This document shows, piece by piece, positions 40,132-49,331 of a stretch of DNA of 64,000 nt. Each line of letters begins with the position of its first letter. Position 1 is the stretch's first letter. This stretch comes from Sphingorhabdus sp. YGSMI21 (GTDB lineage: Bacteria; Pseudomonadota; Alphaproteobacteria; Sphingomonadales; Sphingomonadaceae). The notes below the pieces were generated by a model that made no database searches, was not told the origin of the DNA, and saw only the letters and a program-made list of their open reading frames with translations. Made by a program: the position numbers and the translations under genes. The stretch lies in assembly GCF_002776575.1 (NCBI RefSeq), contig NZ_CP022548.1:3363001-3427000 (forward strand), written 5' to 3'.

Positions 40132-42197
40132 CAGAAGGTCATTTCCAGACCGATGCCATATTCACGCGGATCGCCGAGCGAGGCATTGCCGGCCCGGAAC
40201 TGCCAGACCTTATAATGCTCATTGGTGGCGTTGCGCAGATAGACAAAGGGGCTGACCGATCCAAAATTATAGGCGGCCTTGGCATCAATCAATGTTACAC
40301 CGTCAATCTCGAAGGCCGGATTGTTCGCGTCATCGCTATAATAGCTCGAATTGTGACGCAGCCCCAGATCCAGCGTCAAAGGCTCGATCGGATTGAGGTG
40401 CACACCCAGCGCCACATTAAACTGCGGAGCGCGCTGAAATTCCTTGCCCAGCATCGGATCGGCCGGAAGCAATGTTTCCGTAATCTTGGATTCTTGCAAG
40501 CCCATGGACGCGCGGAACTGAACCGCCGGACTAGCTTTCCAGACCGCTTCCAATTCCAGTCCATAGCTCTCCGCCGATGGTGCGTTGGCAAATTCGGTAT
40601 ATTCCACGATCGTACCATTGGCTGCGGCTGCGGTCGAAATCAGCGGCCGCTGGGCATTGGTGAAATCGGTGTAGAAGAAGTTGCCGGTTAACAGCAGATC
40701 ACCGTCGGCCAAGCTGGCCCGCGAGAACAGCTCATAGGACCATAGAGTCTCTGCGCCAAATTCATCAATGTCACCGGTCACGAAAGAAATCGTAGTGCCG
40801 CCCGGGTTAAAGCCTTTTCGTGCGGTCACGCCGATGACAACATCCTCGTTAATGTCATAAGCAAGTTCCGCCTTGGGCAGAAACGCGTCGAATGTTTTAT
40901 CATAATCGAGAGATACCGGCCCCAGCGCACCTTCCCTGTCCTGATTGTCCTGCTGCCAGCGGGCACCTACAGTCAGATGCAGGGCTGGTGTCAGGTCAAG
41001 CGTAGCTTCACCGAAGATACCGAAGCTGCGCTGGCTGTCGACAAAATCGCCAAAACCGAGAAAAGCCGAAAGATCGCTGATTTCATCCTGATCGGCCGCA
41101 AAATAGGAGATGCCGAACAACCCGCTCAGCTTTCCGTCCGTTGGCGCAAAGCGCAGCAGTCCCTCGATCGAATATTCATCCGCCTCGACGAACGAGTTAC
41201 CGGCGCCCGGGGGCGAGAAACGCTCGCTTGTCGAGTCGGCATAGGTGCCGGTGACACTTGCCTGCCACGCATCGGAGAAAGAATAGTTCGCCTCAAACAC
41301 CAGGGAATCCACCTTGGTTTCCCAATGCGCCCCGTTTTGTACAGCCTGAAAACGATCTTCGATCGGGTCGTCAGCGGTTTCGCTCTGCGGATTATTGGCA
41401 TTGAGATGCGCGTAGGTGAGCAACAATTCCAGATCCGGAATGGCCGTCGGGGTGAACAGCAATTTCGCGCGGACATTGATAAAATCGTCATCTTCGCGAT
41501 TCACACCGACAAAAATATCGGGATCAGCATAGTTCATCCAGCTATCATGTTCGCGCCGGTCGACCGATATCCGGGCGGCCAGCTGATCCTCGACCAGCGG
41601 GCCGGAGAGCGCGAGAGATGTCTGGACCGTATCATAATTGCCGACGATCGCGCGGGCGGCGCCCTCAAATTCGAAGGTCGGATCCTTGGTTTCGACAAAA
41701 ATCGCACCGGCGATCGCGTTACGGCCCTGGGTAGTGGTCTGTGGCCCGCGGAAAACTTCGATGCGCTCGACGTCCCAGATCGGTCCAAGACCATAGATAA
41801 ATTCATTATAGTTCAGCGCACGACCGTCGAGCCGCAGCGTCGCGCGGGGGCGTGTACCACCCAGAAACGCATTGGCACCGATCAACACGCCTGTCGTGTC
41901 CTGACCGCGAATGGTTACCCCGAGATCGCCAGAACCGCGCTGCACATTGGCCACAATGTCAAGAATCTGCTCTATCCGGTCGGAGCCCGCCTGCTCGGCA
42001 AGACGCGCGGAATCGAAAACCGCAACACTGGAAGCCGTATCGAGAAGCGAGCGTTCGATCCGTTCGCCTGTGACGGTGATTAGTGCTTCATCATTGGAAG
42101 CCTGCTCTTCCGCCAGCGCCGGGCTGGATAAAGCCAAGGCGCTGCCACCGGCAAGATACAGCGCTGTCAAAGCGCGGCGCGATACAAAATTCTTCAT
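40131..42197 (-). CDS. TonB-dependent siderophore-type receptor
   Basis: 688 aa with signal peptide (AALALSSPALA region) and the plug start DEALITVTGERIERSLLDTASSVAVFDSARLAEQ. Plug motifs VTIRGQDTTGVLIG and IEVFRGPQTTTQGRNAIAGAIFVETKDPT follow. The C-terminus REYGIGLEMTF ends in Phe, as expected of a 22-strand barrel. Together with the PepSY protein and the Fur-like box upstream it indicates iron acquisition; the siderophore is not known. Start ATG 42197. Confidence 0.93.
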   Translation of the reverse strand: MKNFVSRRALTALYLAGGSALALSSPALAEEQASNDEALITVTGERIERSLLDTASSVAVFDSARLAEQAGSDRIEQILDIVANVQRGSGDLGVTIRGQDTTGVLIGANAFLGGTRPRATLRLDGRALNYNEFIYGLGPIWDVERIEVFRGPQTTTQGRNAIAGAIFVETKDPTFEFEGAARAIVGNYDTVQTSLALSGPLVEDQLAARISVDRREHDSWMNYADPDIFVGVNREDDDFINVRAKLLFTPTAIPDLELLLTYAHLNANNPQSETADDPIEDRFQAVQNGAHWETKVDSLVFEANYSFSDAWQASVTGTYADSTSERFSPPGAGNSFVEADEYSIEGLLRFAPTDGKLSGLFGISYFAADQDEISDLSAFLGFGDFVDSQRSFGIFGEATLDLTPALHLTVGARWQQDNQDREGALGPVSLDYDKTFDAFLPKAELAYDINEDVVIGVTARKGFNPGGTTISFVTGDIDEFGAETLWSYELFSRASLADGDLLLTGNFFYTDFTNAQRPLISTAAAANGTIVEYTEFANAPSAESYGLELEAVWKASPAVQFRASMGLQESKITETLLPADPMLGKEFQRAPQFNVALGVHLNPIEPLTLDLGLRHNSSYYSDDANNPAFEIDGVTLIDAKAAYNFGSVSPFVYLRNATNEHYKVWQFRAGNASLGDPREYGIGLEMTF

Positions 42198-42254
42198 GAT
42201 GCCCCCTTATGCGAATCGTTCGCAACTACTAGGCGGCCGAGGCAAGAAGTCAAT

Positions 42255-42273
42255 GCGAATGATTATCAATATT
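42255..42273 (-). promoter_or_regulatory. Fur-like box upstream of the TonB receptor operon
   Basis: On the minus strand the 19-mer reads AATATTGATAATCATTCGC. It contains TGATAATCATT, an exact 11-bp core of the Fur consensus (GATAATGATAATCATTATC). It is about 58 bp upstream of the receptor start. Confidence 0.65.
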
Positions 42274-42456
42274 AATAACGACTGACACCAGTTCACAATC
42301 GGGGATAGAGCCGCTGTCAAAGCGCCACCCACCCGCCAAACAGCCGGGCAAACGACAACACTGCTTCATGAGATGTTTATAAGGGAAGACGGCAACGCCG
42401 GCGTGCAAGATGTTTGGGTCATACATGCCGCCGGCGGGGATTGCCAAAATATAAAA

Positions 42457-42533
42457 TGGTCGGGGAGACAGGATTTGAACCTGCGACCCCCTGTACCCAA
42501 AACAGGTGCGCTACCAGGCTGCGCCACTCCCCG
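42457..42533 (-). tRNA. tRNA-Pro(TGG)
   Basis: 77 nt with CCA. Acceptor CGGGGAG/CTCCCCG, D arm GCGC...GCGC, anticodon stem CCTGT/ACAGG with loop TTTGGGT (anticodon TGG), T arm GCAGG/CCTGT with TTCAAAT. The C1-G72 pair is typical of proline tRNAs. Confidence 0.95.
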
Positions 42534-42638
42534 ACGCGCGCTTCCCCTAGGCGGTGCTTTTACGAAAAGCAAAGGGTTTTTACGCTTCTTTTTGCCGTTG
42601 CTCTGAAGCGGAACGATTCACGGCTTTGGAAAAAAATA

Positions 42639-42715
42639 TGGTGGGCCCGGAGGGACTCGAACCCCCGACCTAGCCGTTATGAGCGGCCAGCTCTAACCAA
42701 CTGAGCTACAGGCCC
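42639..42715 (-). tRNA. tRNA-Ile(CAT), lysidine-modified type
   Basis: 77 nt with CCA. Acceptor GGGCCTG/CGGGCCC, anticodon stem GGCCG/CGGCT with loop CTCATAA (CAT), T arm GGGGG/CCCTC with TTCGAGT. The acceptor is Ile-like rather than Met-like, and there is no initiator C1-A72 mismatch. TilS would modify C34 to lysidine so it reads AUA. Confidence 0.82.
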
Positions 42716-42825
42716 GTATGAGCAGCTTTTCCAGGCAGATCTCAATGGGATGGTGCGATAGCGGAAGCTGTGATGATTTGGCAAGACCGATCATCGCAAT
42801 TCGTGCGATTGGCGGTCAGGCGACC

Positions 42826-43845
42826 CTATTCGCCGGAAGCGGCTTTCACCAGTTCGCCGGTATCGACGGGTTTCACCCCTCTGGCCTCGAGATGGGCGAT
42901 CACCTCCCGCCACCAGCCGTAGAAACCGTCCAGGTCCTCCTGTGTCCGCACATAAGGCGTATGGCCGGGCGACAACGAGGGAGAGTGGAAGGAGAAAACC
43001 AGCAGCCGCAAATCATCGTCCAGCGCGACGTCTATGGCTTCCTTGGTCTCGCGGGCGGAAATGCCCTCGGGCGTCAGGGGGATGCGTTCCAGCATCTTGC
43101 TGCGGGAGCAGACGGCATTGACCAGCGGATATTTCTCCATGAACCCCGCAACCACGCCCGCCTGCTTGCGCAACAGCCCGGAATAGACGGTGGTGAGCGG
43201 CACTTCGAGAAGCTTGTCGTCGCCCTCGGTCCACCAGAAAGGCTCCGGCCCGACCGCCAGAAAATCCGGACCGCCCTGCCCGCTATAATCGAATCGCGGC
43301 CGGATACTGCTGTCCAGGACAAAGCCGTGCTTGACCAGCAACCCGGTCGTGTGCGGCCCGATACCATAGCGTCCGGCGCGAAAAATTACCGGTGTGATGC
43401 CGATTCTGTCACGGATCGCGTCGCGCAAGGTGACCAGCTTCTGCTCCTCCAGCTCCTTCGGCAGATTGCCGGCAAAGCTGTTATGAACGTTCACTTGTTC
43501 TTCAAAGGGCGGATTGATCCAGGGATGCAGATGCACGCCTATTTCCGCGCTTTTCTTTTCGGCCACGGTCCGGAGAAACGCCACTGCCCGGTCGTCCTGA
43601 ACGATCGCATAGTCGATAAAATAGACCGGCTTGAAACCCAGGGATTCGGAAAATTGCTGAAAGGCCTGCAATTCGGGAACCGACACGGTCGTATGGCCTT
43701 CGCGCTGGAACGGACCGTCCCAGTCAAATTCCTCTTCCGTATCCACAGAGACAAGAAAGCGCCGTCCGAAATTTTCGGGCCAGACGACATGGCTGTCCTG
43801 TCGCCGGATTTTCATCGGATGATGACCCTGTGCCGAAATGTCCAT
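42826..43845 (-). CDS. Polysaccharide deacetylase-family protein
   Basis: 339 aa, NodB-fold. FLVSVDTEEEFDWDG gives the catalytic Asp cluster, AEIGVHLHPWINPPF the H-x-H metal motif, IFRAGRYGIG the next motif, and LLVFSFHSPSLSPGHTPYV the C-terminal His. It resembles WalW-type deacetylases found near polysaccharide loci, though it is 22 kb from the XrtA locus. ATG 43845 has GAGGAG immediately upstream (short spacing); ATG 43815 is an alternative. Confidence 0.85.
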   Translation of the reverse strand: MDISAQGHHPMKIRRQDSHVVWPENFGRRFLVSVDTEEEFDWDGPFQREGHTTVSVPELQAFQQFSESLGFKPVYFIDYAIVQDDRAVAFLRTVAEKKSAEIGVHLHPWINPPFEEQVNVHNSFAGNLPKELEEQKLVTLRDAIRDRIGITPVIFRAGRYGIGPHTTGLLVKHGFVLDSSIRPRFDYSGQGGPDFLAVGPEPFWWTEGDDKLLEVPLTTVYSGLLRKQAGVVAGFMEKYPLVNAVCSRSKMLERIPLTPEGISARETKEAIDVALDDDLRLLVFSFHSPSLSPGHTPYVRTQEDLDGFYGWWREVIAHLEARGVKPVDTGELVKAASGE

Positions 43846-43896
43846 CTCCTCGCTGTTGCCCGCATTCTCGCGAAAACAAAGCCATAAACAGACAGT

Positions 43897-45561
43897 CTAT
43901 TCTGATTCCGTTTCCCGAATTTTGATTTTGCTAGTCGTCGCTGCCGGAAGGGTCAAGGCAATGTTATCCGCGTTTATGGTCAGCGAACCGCCGGCCGACT
44001 GCGCGAGATTCCGCACCAGACGCAGCGAGAATCCCAGGCCCAAAAGCGAGGATTCACCGGCATCCCCATCAATCCCCTGGGATGGATCGAGCAAAATACT
44101 TTCGGCAACATCCTTGATCCGCGACGGTCGCGACAAGGTGAACTGGTTGGTCGGCTGCACGCCAATCCGGGTCCGCAATTCGCCCTTCAGCGTTTCCCCG
44201 TTCTCGCAGGAAATGATCGCGGCCGACAGCAACCGGGCAAATATCCGTTCCACCGATTCGCCATCGAGCGCGAAGGGGCGAACCGGCTCGGCCTTGCTGA
44301 TATTGAGTTCGACCACCTTGCTCTGCGTCAGTCCCTGCAGACGCTGCGTCATCCGCTCGAACAGCCAGTCGGCCTTGGTGGTGCCGCTGGATTCGGGCAA
44401 TTGGCCGGAATCGACCTTCACCGCGATATCGAGATCTTCAAAACCGGCCAGCAGCCGCCGCGCCTCATCCATGATATTGCGGGCCAGCGACCGATATTCA
44501 TAGGATGCCGGGCCGAACAGCTGCTGCTCGATGATCTCGCTGAACCCGATCACCGCATTCAGCGGAGTGCGCAGTTCGTGGATCAGTTGCTGGAGCTGTT
44601 CGCGGCGTTCGACGTCAATGCCGCCATGGCCCGCGTCCTCGGCCATATTGGGTCGCCGCATGATTCCGCGATAGCCCTCGAAACGACCGGTCTCCTCGCT
44701 GAAACAGGGGATCGCGCTCATCCGCCAGTCGCCGGTGACAATAGCCGCCCCGCAAAGCCGCATCCGGGCATTTTCCATCGGCATGCGCTGGCGAAAAGCC
44801 GCCGCGCCGTAAGCGTCGGGCCCCGGCCCTTCATCGAAAGCCGGCTGGGCAATGGTTACCCCGACGATGGCGCCCATCGGCGGTCCTTCGGTCCAGTTGA
44901 TCGTACCCGATTCATCGGTTTCAAAACGAATCGTCTCGAGTGATTCGGCAAAAAAGCCCTTGCTGCCGCTGTCGCTGACCGGCGCGCGCGGCATTTCGGC
45001 CGGGCGGTTCTTCTGATAGTCGGCGATTTTTTCGACCAGCGCGCTGATCTGCGATTCCGCCAGTTTTTCGGCGGCATCGGCTGACGGTTCGGCCGATGAT
45101 TCCTTCGCGACATCTGTGTCTGCACCATTTTCGTGCGGCAGCGCTTCCTCTTCGGCTGGCGCGACCGGCTGCTCTTCTGCAACGGCAAAGCCCTGCGCAC
45201 GCAATATCTGCTGGGCACGGGGTGAAAGCCGTGGAAATGCATCTGCGCAGATTTCCGGTGACAGGTCCGCCGCGGCCATTGCCGCGTCGCAGACCGCGTC
45301 GCTGTCGGCGGTCAAATAGACGAGCAGAGGCGCCGAGCGCAAACGGCCGTTCAGCGACTGCACAGCGGTGACGCGATCCTGTTCGGAAACCCGTTCGTGC
45401 AGATCGCGCAGCCGGGTCAGGCCCGCCTGTACATCCTGATTCGCCAGTCCTGCCGGTTTTTGCGCCAGAAGATCGATCACTTGTCGCCATTGCGTAGCGG
45501 CGCCAGCGCCTTCCGGCAGGCTCCCCTTGAGCACGGTGGTCAGGCGGTCATCGAAGCGCAA
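43897..45561 (-). CDS. Histidine kinase-like protein with degenerate ATP-binding domain
   Basis: 554 aa. An N-terminal helical segment (about 1-125), an acidic Ala/Glu-rich linker (126-170), a PAS-like middle region (about 205-305), then DHp with the phosphoacceptor His328 in HELRTPLNAVIGFSEI. The C-terminal HATPase is atypical: the N-box asparagine is not where expected (ARLLSAAIISC) and only GLGFSLRLVRNLAQSAGGSL recalls the G2 box. It may act as a phosphotransferase or scaffold. The start is TTG 45561 with a weak GGGA site. Divergent from the Lrp gene. Confidence 0.8.
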   Translation of the reverse strand: MRFDDRLTTVLKGSLPEGAGAATQWRQVIDLLAQKPAGLANQDVQAGLTRLRDLHERVSEQDRVTAVQSLNGRLRSAPLLVYLTADSDAVCDAAMAAADLSPEICADAFPRLSPRAQQILRAQGFAVAEEQPVAPAEEEALPHENGADTDVAKESSAEPSADAAEKLAESQISALVEKIADYQKNRPAEMPRAPVSDSGSKGFFAESLETIRFETDESGTINWTEGPPMGAIVGVTIAQPAFDEGPGPDAYGAAAFRQRMPMENARMRLCGAAIVTGDWRMSAIPCFSEETGRFEGYRGIMRRPNMAEDAGHGGIDVERREQLQQLIHELRTPLNAVIGFSEIIEQQLFGPASYEYRSLARNIMDEARRLLAGFEDLDIAVKVDSGQLPESSGTTKADWLFERMTQRLQGLTQSKVVELNISKAEPVRPFALDGESVERIFARLLSAAIISCENGETLKGELRTRIGVQPTNQFTLSRPSRIKDVAESILLDPSQGIDGDAGESSLLGLGFSLRLVRNLAQSAGGSLTINADNIALTLPAATTSKIKIRETESE

Positions 45562-45739
45562 TATCAGATCCCGAAAATAGGTGGTCTATCCAATTGTTAA
45601 CTGGGTGATAACCCTTTCGAGCGGCAACGGGAAGGGATGAAAATTTCGCGTCACAATGTGGGACATGGGAGAAAGCGTTGCTTGGACTGCTTATTATATT
45701 ATAACGATCAAATGATTCGCGAACGGATATTACATCTCT

Positions 45740-46213
45740 ATGGCTGATACGAACCTGGACGAAATTGACCTGAAAATCCTGCAACGGCTGCAGGATGACG
45801 GCCGGATTACCAATGTGGAGCTTGCAAACAGCGTCGGTCTGACGGCCCCGCCGTGCCTCCGGCGCATGCGGGCACTGGAAGACGAAGGGGTGATCAACTC
45901 CTATCATGCCGCAATTGATCCTGCCAAAATGGGCTATACGATCACGGTCTTCGCGATGGTCAGCCTGAAAAGCCAGGCCGAGGCTGATTTGCAGGCGTTC
46001 GAAGAGCATGTGCAGAAGCTTCCGGAAGTCCGCGAATGCTATATGCTGAACGGCGAGATCGATTTCATATTGAAGGTGGTCGCCAAGGATCTCCAGCAAT
46101 TCCAGAGCTTTCTGACCAGCCAGCTGACCGCAGCACCCAATGTCGCCAGCGTCAAGACATCGCTGACGATCCGCTCGGCCAAACATTTGCCCGGCGTTCC
46201 GATCCAGGATTGA
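45740..46213 (+). CDS. Lrp/AsnC-family transcriptional regulator
   Basis: 157 aa. N-terminal HTH: DLKILQRLQDDGRITNVELANSVGLTAPPCLRRMRAL (about 10-46), the Lrp signature, then a RAM/AsnC effector domain with VRECYMLNGEIDFILKVVAKDLQQFQSF. It probably senses an amino acid. An AT-rich region lies upstream (45690-45705). A strong terminator follows (46238-46259). Confidence 0.93.
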   Translation: MADTNLDEIDLKILQRLQDDGRITNVELANSVGLTAPPCLRRMRALEDEGVINSYHAAIDPAKMGYTITVFAMVSLKSQAEADLQAFEEHVQKLPEVRECYMLNGEIDFILKVVAKDLQQFQSFLTSQLTAAPNVASVKTSLTIRSAKHLPGVPIQD

Positions 46214-46237
46214 TCAGGCCGGTTCAGGCATAAAAAA

Positions 46238-46259
46238 GGGCGCCGCGGGCGCCCTTTTT
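46238..46259. terminator. Bidirectional intrinsic terminator
   Basis: GGGCGCC (46238-46244) and GGCGCCC (46248-46254) form a 7-bp stem with a 3-nt loop, flanked by A6 (46232-46237) and T5 (46255-46259). It can terminate both the Lrp gene (plus) and the convergent exported-protein gene (minus). Confidence 0.88.
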
Positions 46260-46281
46260 CAAATTTTCATCTGATAGCCGA

Positions 46282-47577
46282 CTAGCTAGCGGGTTCTACC
46301 GGGGCGGCTGGTGCAGGAGCCGCTGCCGGAGCCGCTGGCGCCATCTGCTGTCCAATCCAGGTCTGCCACATTCCAGCCAGCGGTGCACGGGCTCCCGACA
46401 CCTTGCTGAAGGCCTGTTTGGCTGCGGCATAATTGCCGGCATAGGCATGGGCCGTACCGATACCCATATAGCCGCGGTTCATGTCTGCACTCGGTTTCGC
46501 GAGACCGGCTTCATAAAAGGCCACGGCCTTGTCAAAGTCCTTGTACCCCAGCCAGACATCGGCAAAATTCATCATGACCGAGCTGCTGCCGGAACCACGG
46601 ACCCCGGAAGGCTGGGCTGGCAAGGATGCCTTGTCGGCGGACACTTCACGCCGCGCCGGCACCAGCAGTTCGGCGATCAACGGATGGGATGCACCCACCG
46701 TGCCATTCTGCTGGCCTTCTTCGAGAACCGAAACCACTTCACCGAACAGGTTCTTGCGCTGTGCTTCCTCGGCATATTCCTTGTAATCGTTTGAGGTTTT
46801 GAGCGCGCCGGTGGTTTTCATGAAACGCAACAGCTCCAGATTCTGGGTGCTGTCGGCCTTCAATGTGCGGCGGGTGGCCGATACGGCGTCGCCCCAGGAA
46901 TCTCCGGAAGGATAAGCCGCAGCCCATTTTGCCGCCCAGGTCGCATATGTGCCCATGTCACCGGTCGCCAGCGCGCGGTCGCGAGCCAGCCGGTACCATG
47001 TTTCCGGCGCCTTGGTCTGGGATGCATTTGCATCCTTGATGATCTGGTCCCACTTGGCGAGACCTTCCGCGGGCATGTTCCGCTTGAAATAAGTCTCGGC
47101 CAGCAGCGGTTCGAAATTATTGCCGCGATAGCCGAGATCATAGGCTGCATGGAAATAATGTTCCGCCTCGCTCCAGCGCTCGTCGCCAAAGGCAAAATTA
47201 CCGAGATAGAAGTTGAACGCGGGAAGCTGCTCCGCCGGCGCCATGCCGCTGGAAACCATGGCCGTCAGGCCCTTTTCCTGCAGACCCTGGTCTTTCAGTT
47301 TTACGCCGAGATTGACCGCGAACTGGCCGGCGACAAACTGGTCAAAGCCGGTCCAGGTCTGGGCCAGCACACTTTCCATCAGCGGTTTGGCGGACGCAGG
47401 GTCTTCGCCTTCCATCGCCTTCTGGACAGGAACGATCACCGCAGTGAATTCCTTGCTATTCTTGGGGCCTTTCGCCTTTTTCTTTGCGGCCTCGGCTTCC
47501 TGCGGCACAGCCGTCAGGGCCAGCGCGCTAACCGTTGCCAATGCGACGGCCATGGAAAAATGAGATAAAAAACGCAT
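46282..47577 (-). CDS. Exported TPR-like protein, unknown function
   Basis: 431 aa from ATG 47577, which has GGAGGATATTC immediately upstream. Signal peptide ending near AEA-AK (about 28-30), then Lys-rich, then helical repeats. Stretches such as EAEHYFHAAYDLGYRG, LAKWDQIIKDANA, and DKAVAFYEAGLAKPSADMNRGYMGIGTAHAYAGNYAAAKQAF have TPR spacing. It ends in a Pro/Ala tail. Similar Ala-rich periplasmic proteins are common in sphingomonads. The role is not clear. Confidence 0.78.
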   Translation of the reverse strand: MRFLSHFSMAVALATVSALALTAVPQEAEAAKKKAKGPKNSKEFTAVIVPVQKAMEGEDPASAKPLMESVLAQTWTGFDQFVAGQFAVNLGVKLKDQGLQEKGLTAMVSSGMAPAEQLPAFNFYLGNFAFGDERWSEAEHYFHAAYDLGYRGNNFEPLLAETYFKRNMPAEGLAKWDQIIKDANASQTKAPETWYRLARDRALATGDMGTYATWAAKWAAAYPSGDSWGDAVSATRRTLKADSTQNLELLRFMKTTGALKTSNDYKEYAEEAQRKNLFGEVVSVLEEGQQNGTVGASHPLIAELLVPARREVSADKASLPAQPSGVRGSGSSSVMMNFADVWLGYKDFDKAVAFYEAGLAKPSADMNRGYMGIGTAHAYAGNYAAAKQAFSKVSGARAPLAGMWQTWIGQQMAPAAPAAAPAPAAPVEPAS

Positions 47578-47765
47578 GAATATCCTCCGGATGATAATTA
47601 TTTGGGAGAAACGGGTTCTCCGGAATATGGTTGCACCACACACTCTTGGCCCTATTACCAAGCTTTCTCGTCTTTTCTAGCGTTAATGCGCTGAATAGAG
47701 GTTGAACAGTCCGGGCCCGCTGCCACCGGCGACCATCCAGATAGAGTATAATGAGGTAAAATCGC

Positions 47766-48524
47766 GTGCTTGCAATCATATCCCCCGCCAAATCGCTGGA
47801 TTTTGAATCCGCCATTCCGGCCACCCCGCCCTCCGAAAACCGCTTTCCCGACGAAACGGAAAAACTGGCCAGCGCGATCAGCAATCTGACGGTCAAGAAG
47901 CTGAAAGCCATCATGCCGGTCTCGGACAATCTGATCGCATTGAACCGCAAACGGTACAGCGCATTTTACGAGCAGCCGGAACGGCCCGCGATTTACGCCT
48001 ATAATGGCGATGTCTATTCCGGCTTCGAGGCCGGCAGCCTCAGCGACGAGGCGATGACCTTTGCCCAGGACCATTTGCGAATCCTCTCCGGCCTCTACGG
48101 ATTGCTGCGTCCGCTGGACCCTATCCGCCCCCACCGGCTGGAAATGGGCACCAAATGGGCCCCGCGTTACAGTAAGCTGACCGATTTCTGGAAGGACAAG
48201 ATCGCAGCGGCGCTCGCCGCCGATATGGAGCAGATCGGCAGCGAGACCGTCGTCAATCTGGCGAGCAACGAATATTGGGCCTCGGTTAAACCGCATGTCG
48301 CAAAATTGCCCGGCCGGATAATCGAGGTCGATTTCCGCAAGGACGGTCCCGACGGCCCCAAGTTCATCAGCTTCGAAGCCAAGCGCGCCCGCGGCATGAT
48401 GGCGCGCTATATATGCGAGAATCATCTGACCGATCCGGACGCGCTCAAGGGCTTCGACTATGACGGTTACCGCTATGACCCCGACAGCAGCACGGAAAAC
48501 AGCCTTCGCTTTCTGCGGACATGA
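47766..48524 (+). CDS. yaaA: Peroxide stress protein YaaA
   Basis: 252 aa, DUF328 family. The start is GTG (AIISPAKSLDFES follows). AIYAYNGDVYSGFEAGSLSDEAM near 75-97 and ILSGLYGLLRPLDPIRPHRLEMG near 101-125 are the family signatures. YaaA limits unincorporated iron and protects DNA during peroxide stress in E. coli. It overlaps the SDR gene by ATGA. Confidence 0.95.
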   Translation: MLAIISPAKSLDFESAIPATPPSENRFPDETEKLASAISNLTVKKLKAIMPVSDNLIALNRKRYSAFYEQPERPAIYAYNGDVYSGFEAGSLSDEAMTFAQDHLRILSGLYGLLRPLDPIRPHRLEMGTKWAPRYSKLTDFWKDKIAAALAADMEQIGSETVVNLASNEYWASVKPHVAKLPGRIIEVDFRKDGPDGPKFISFEAKRARGMMARYICENHLTDPDALKGFDYDGYRYDPDSSTENSLRFLRT

Positions 48525-49225
48525 ATGCAAAGACCGCCGTGGTGGTCGGCGCGTCCGGCGGGATTGGCGGCGCCGTCGCCGATACATTGGAAGCCGGCGG
48601 CGAATATGACACCGTCATCCGCCTGTCGCGATCCGGTGACGGCCCTGTCCGGCTCGACCTGACCTCAGAGGACAGCATCCGCAACGCGGCGGATTGGCTC
48701 GCGGACAAGCAGATCACCCCCTCGCTCGTTTTTGTCGCCACCGGTCTGCTTCACGAAGACGGCAAGGGACCGGAGAAAAGCCTGCGTCAGCTGGAGGCGG
48801 ACTGGCTGATCAGAAATTACCAGGTCAATGCAATTGGCCCCGCGCTCGTGGCCAAATATTTCCTGCCGCTGATGGAAAGAAGCGAGGCGACACGATTCGC
48901 CGCACTCTCCGCCCGTGTGGGCAGTATCTCGGACAATCGTCTGGGTGGCTGGTACGGATATCGTGCGTCCAAGGCGGCGCTCAACATGATGATCCGCAAC
49001 CTGTCCATCGAATGGTCGCGCAAGAATGACCGGGCAATAATCGTCGCGCTGCATCCGGGCACGGTGGACACGGGGCTGAGCGTCCCATTTCAGGGCAATG
49101 TTCCGCCGGAAAAACTGTTCGATTCCGCGCGTGCTGCCCGTCAGCTTCTGACCGTTCTTGAAGCGCTGAAACCCGCCGACAGCGGAAAGATTTTCGCGTG
49201 GGACGGTACGGAAATCCAACCCTGA
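48521..49225 (+). CDS. SDR-family oxidoreductase (CsgA-like)
   Basis: 234 aa short-chain dehydrogenase. NAD(P) motif VVVGASGGIGGAVADTL at 8-24, catalytic YGYRASKAALN (Tyr-x3-Lys) near 148-158, and Ser in the AALSARVGS segment just before. It resembles the C-factor/CsgA subgroup. Substrate unknown. It is translationally coupled to yaaA (ATGA) and lies 106 bp upstream of gyrA. Confidence 0.9.
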   Translation: MNAKTAVVVGASGGIGGAVADTLEAGGEYDTVIRLSRSGDGPVRLDLTSEDSIRNAADWLADKQITPSLVFVATGLLHEDGKGPEKSLRQLEADWLIRNYQVNAIGPALVAKYFLPLMERSEATRFAALSARVGSISDNRLGGWYGYRASKAALNMMIRNLSIEWSRKNDRAIIVALHPGTVDTGLSVPFQGNVPPEKLFDSARAARQLLTVLEALKPADSGKIFAWDGTEIQP

Positions 49226-49331
49226 TTCGGGCAGTGTAATATTATTGTAAAACTGGCCCGAAAGGCTGGCTTTTGCCGGTCCGTTCCCCTAGAAGAACCG
49301 ACAAGAAAAAACCTATGAAAAAGGCCCGTTT

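Noticed and set aside
42373..42704. Plus-strand readings with DLNLRPPVPKTGALPGC and RRDSNPRPSRYERPALT segments
   Set aside because: These are the common antisense translations of the tRNA-Pro and tRNA-Ile genes, a frequent annotation artefact.
47655..48587. 310-codon minus-strand open reading opposite yaaA
   Set aside because: Antisense to yaaA, which has clear family signatures.
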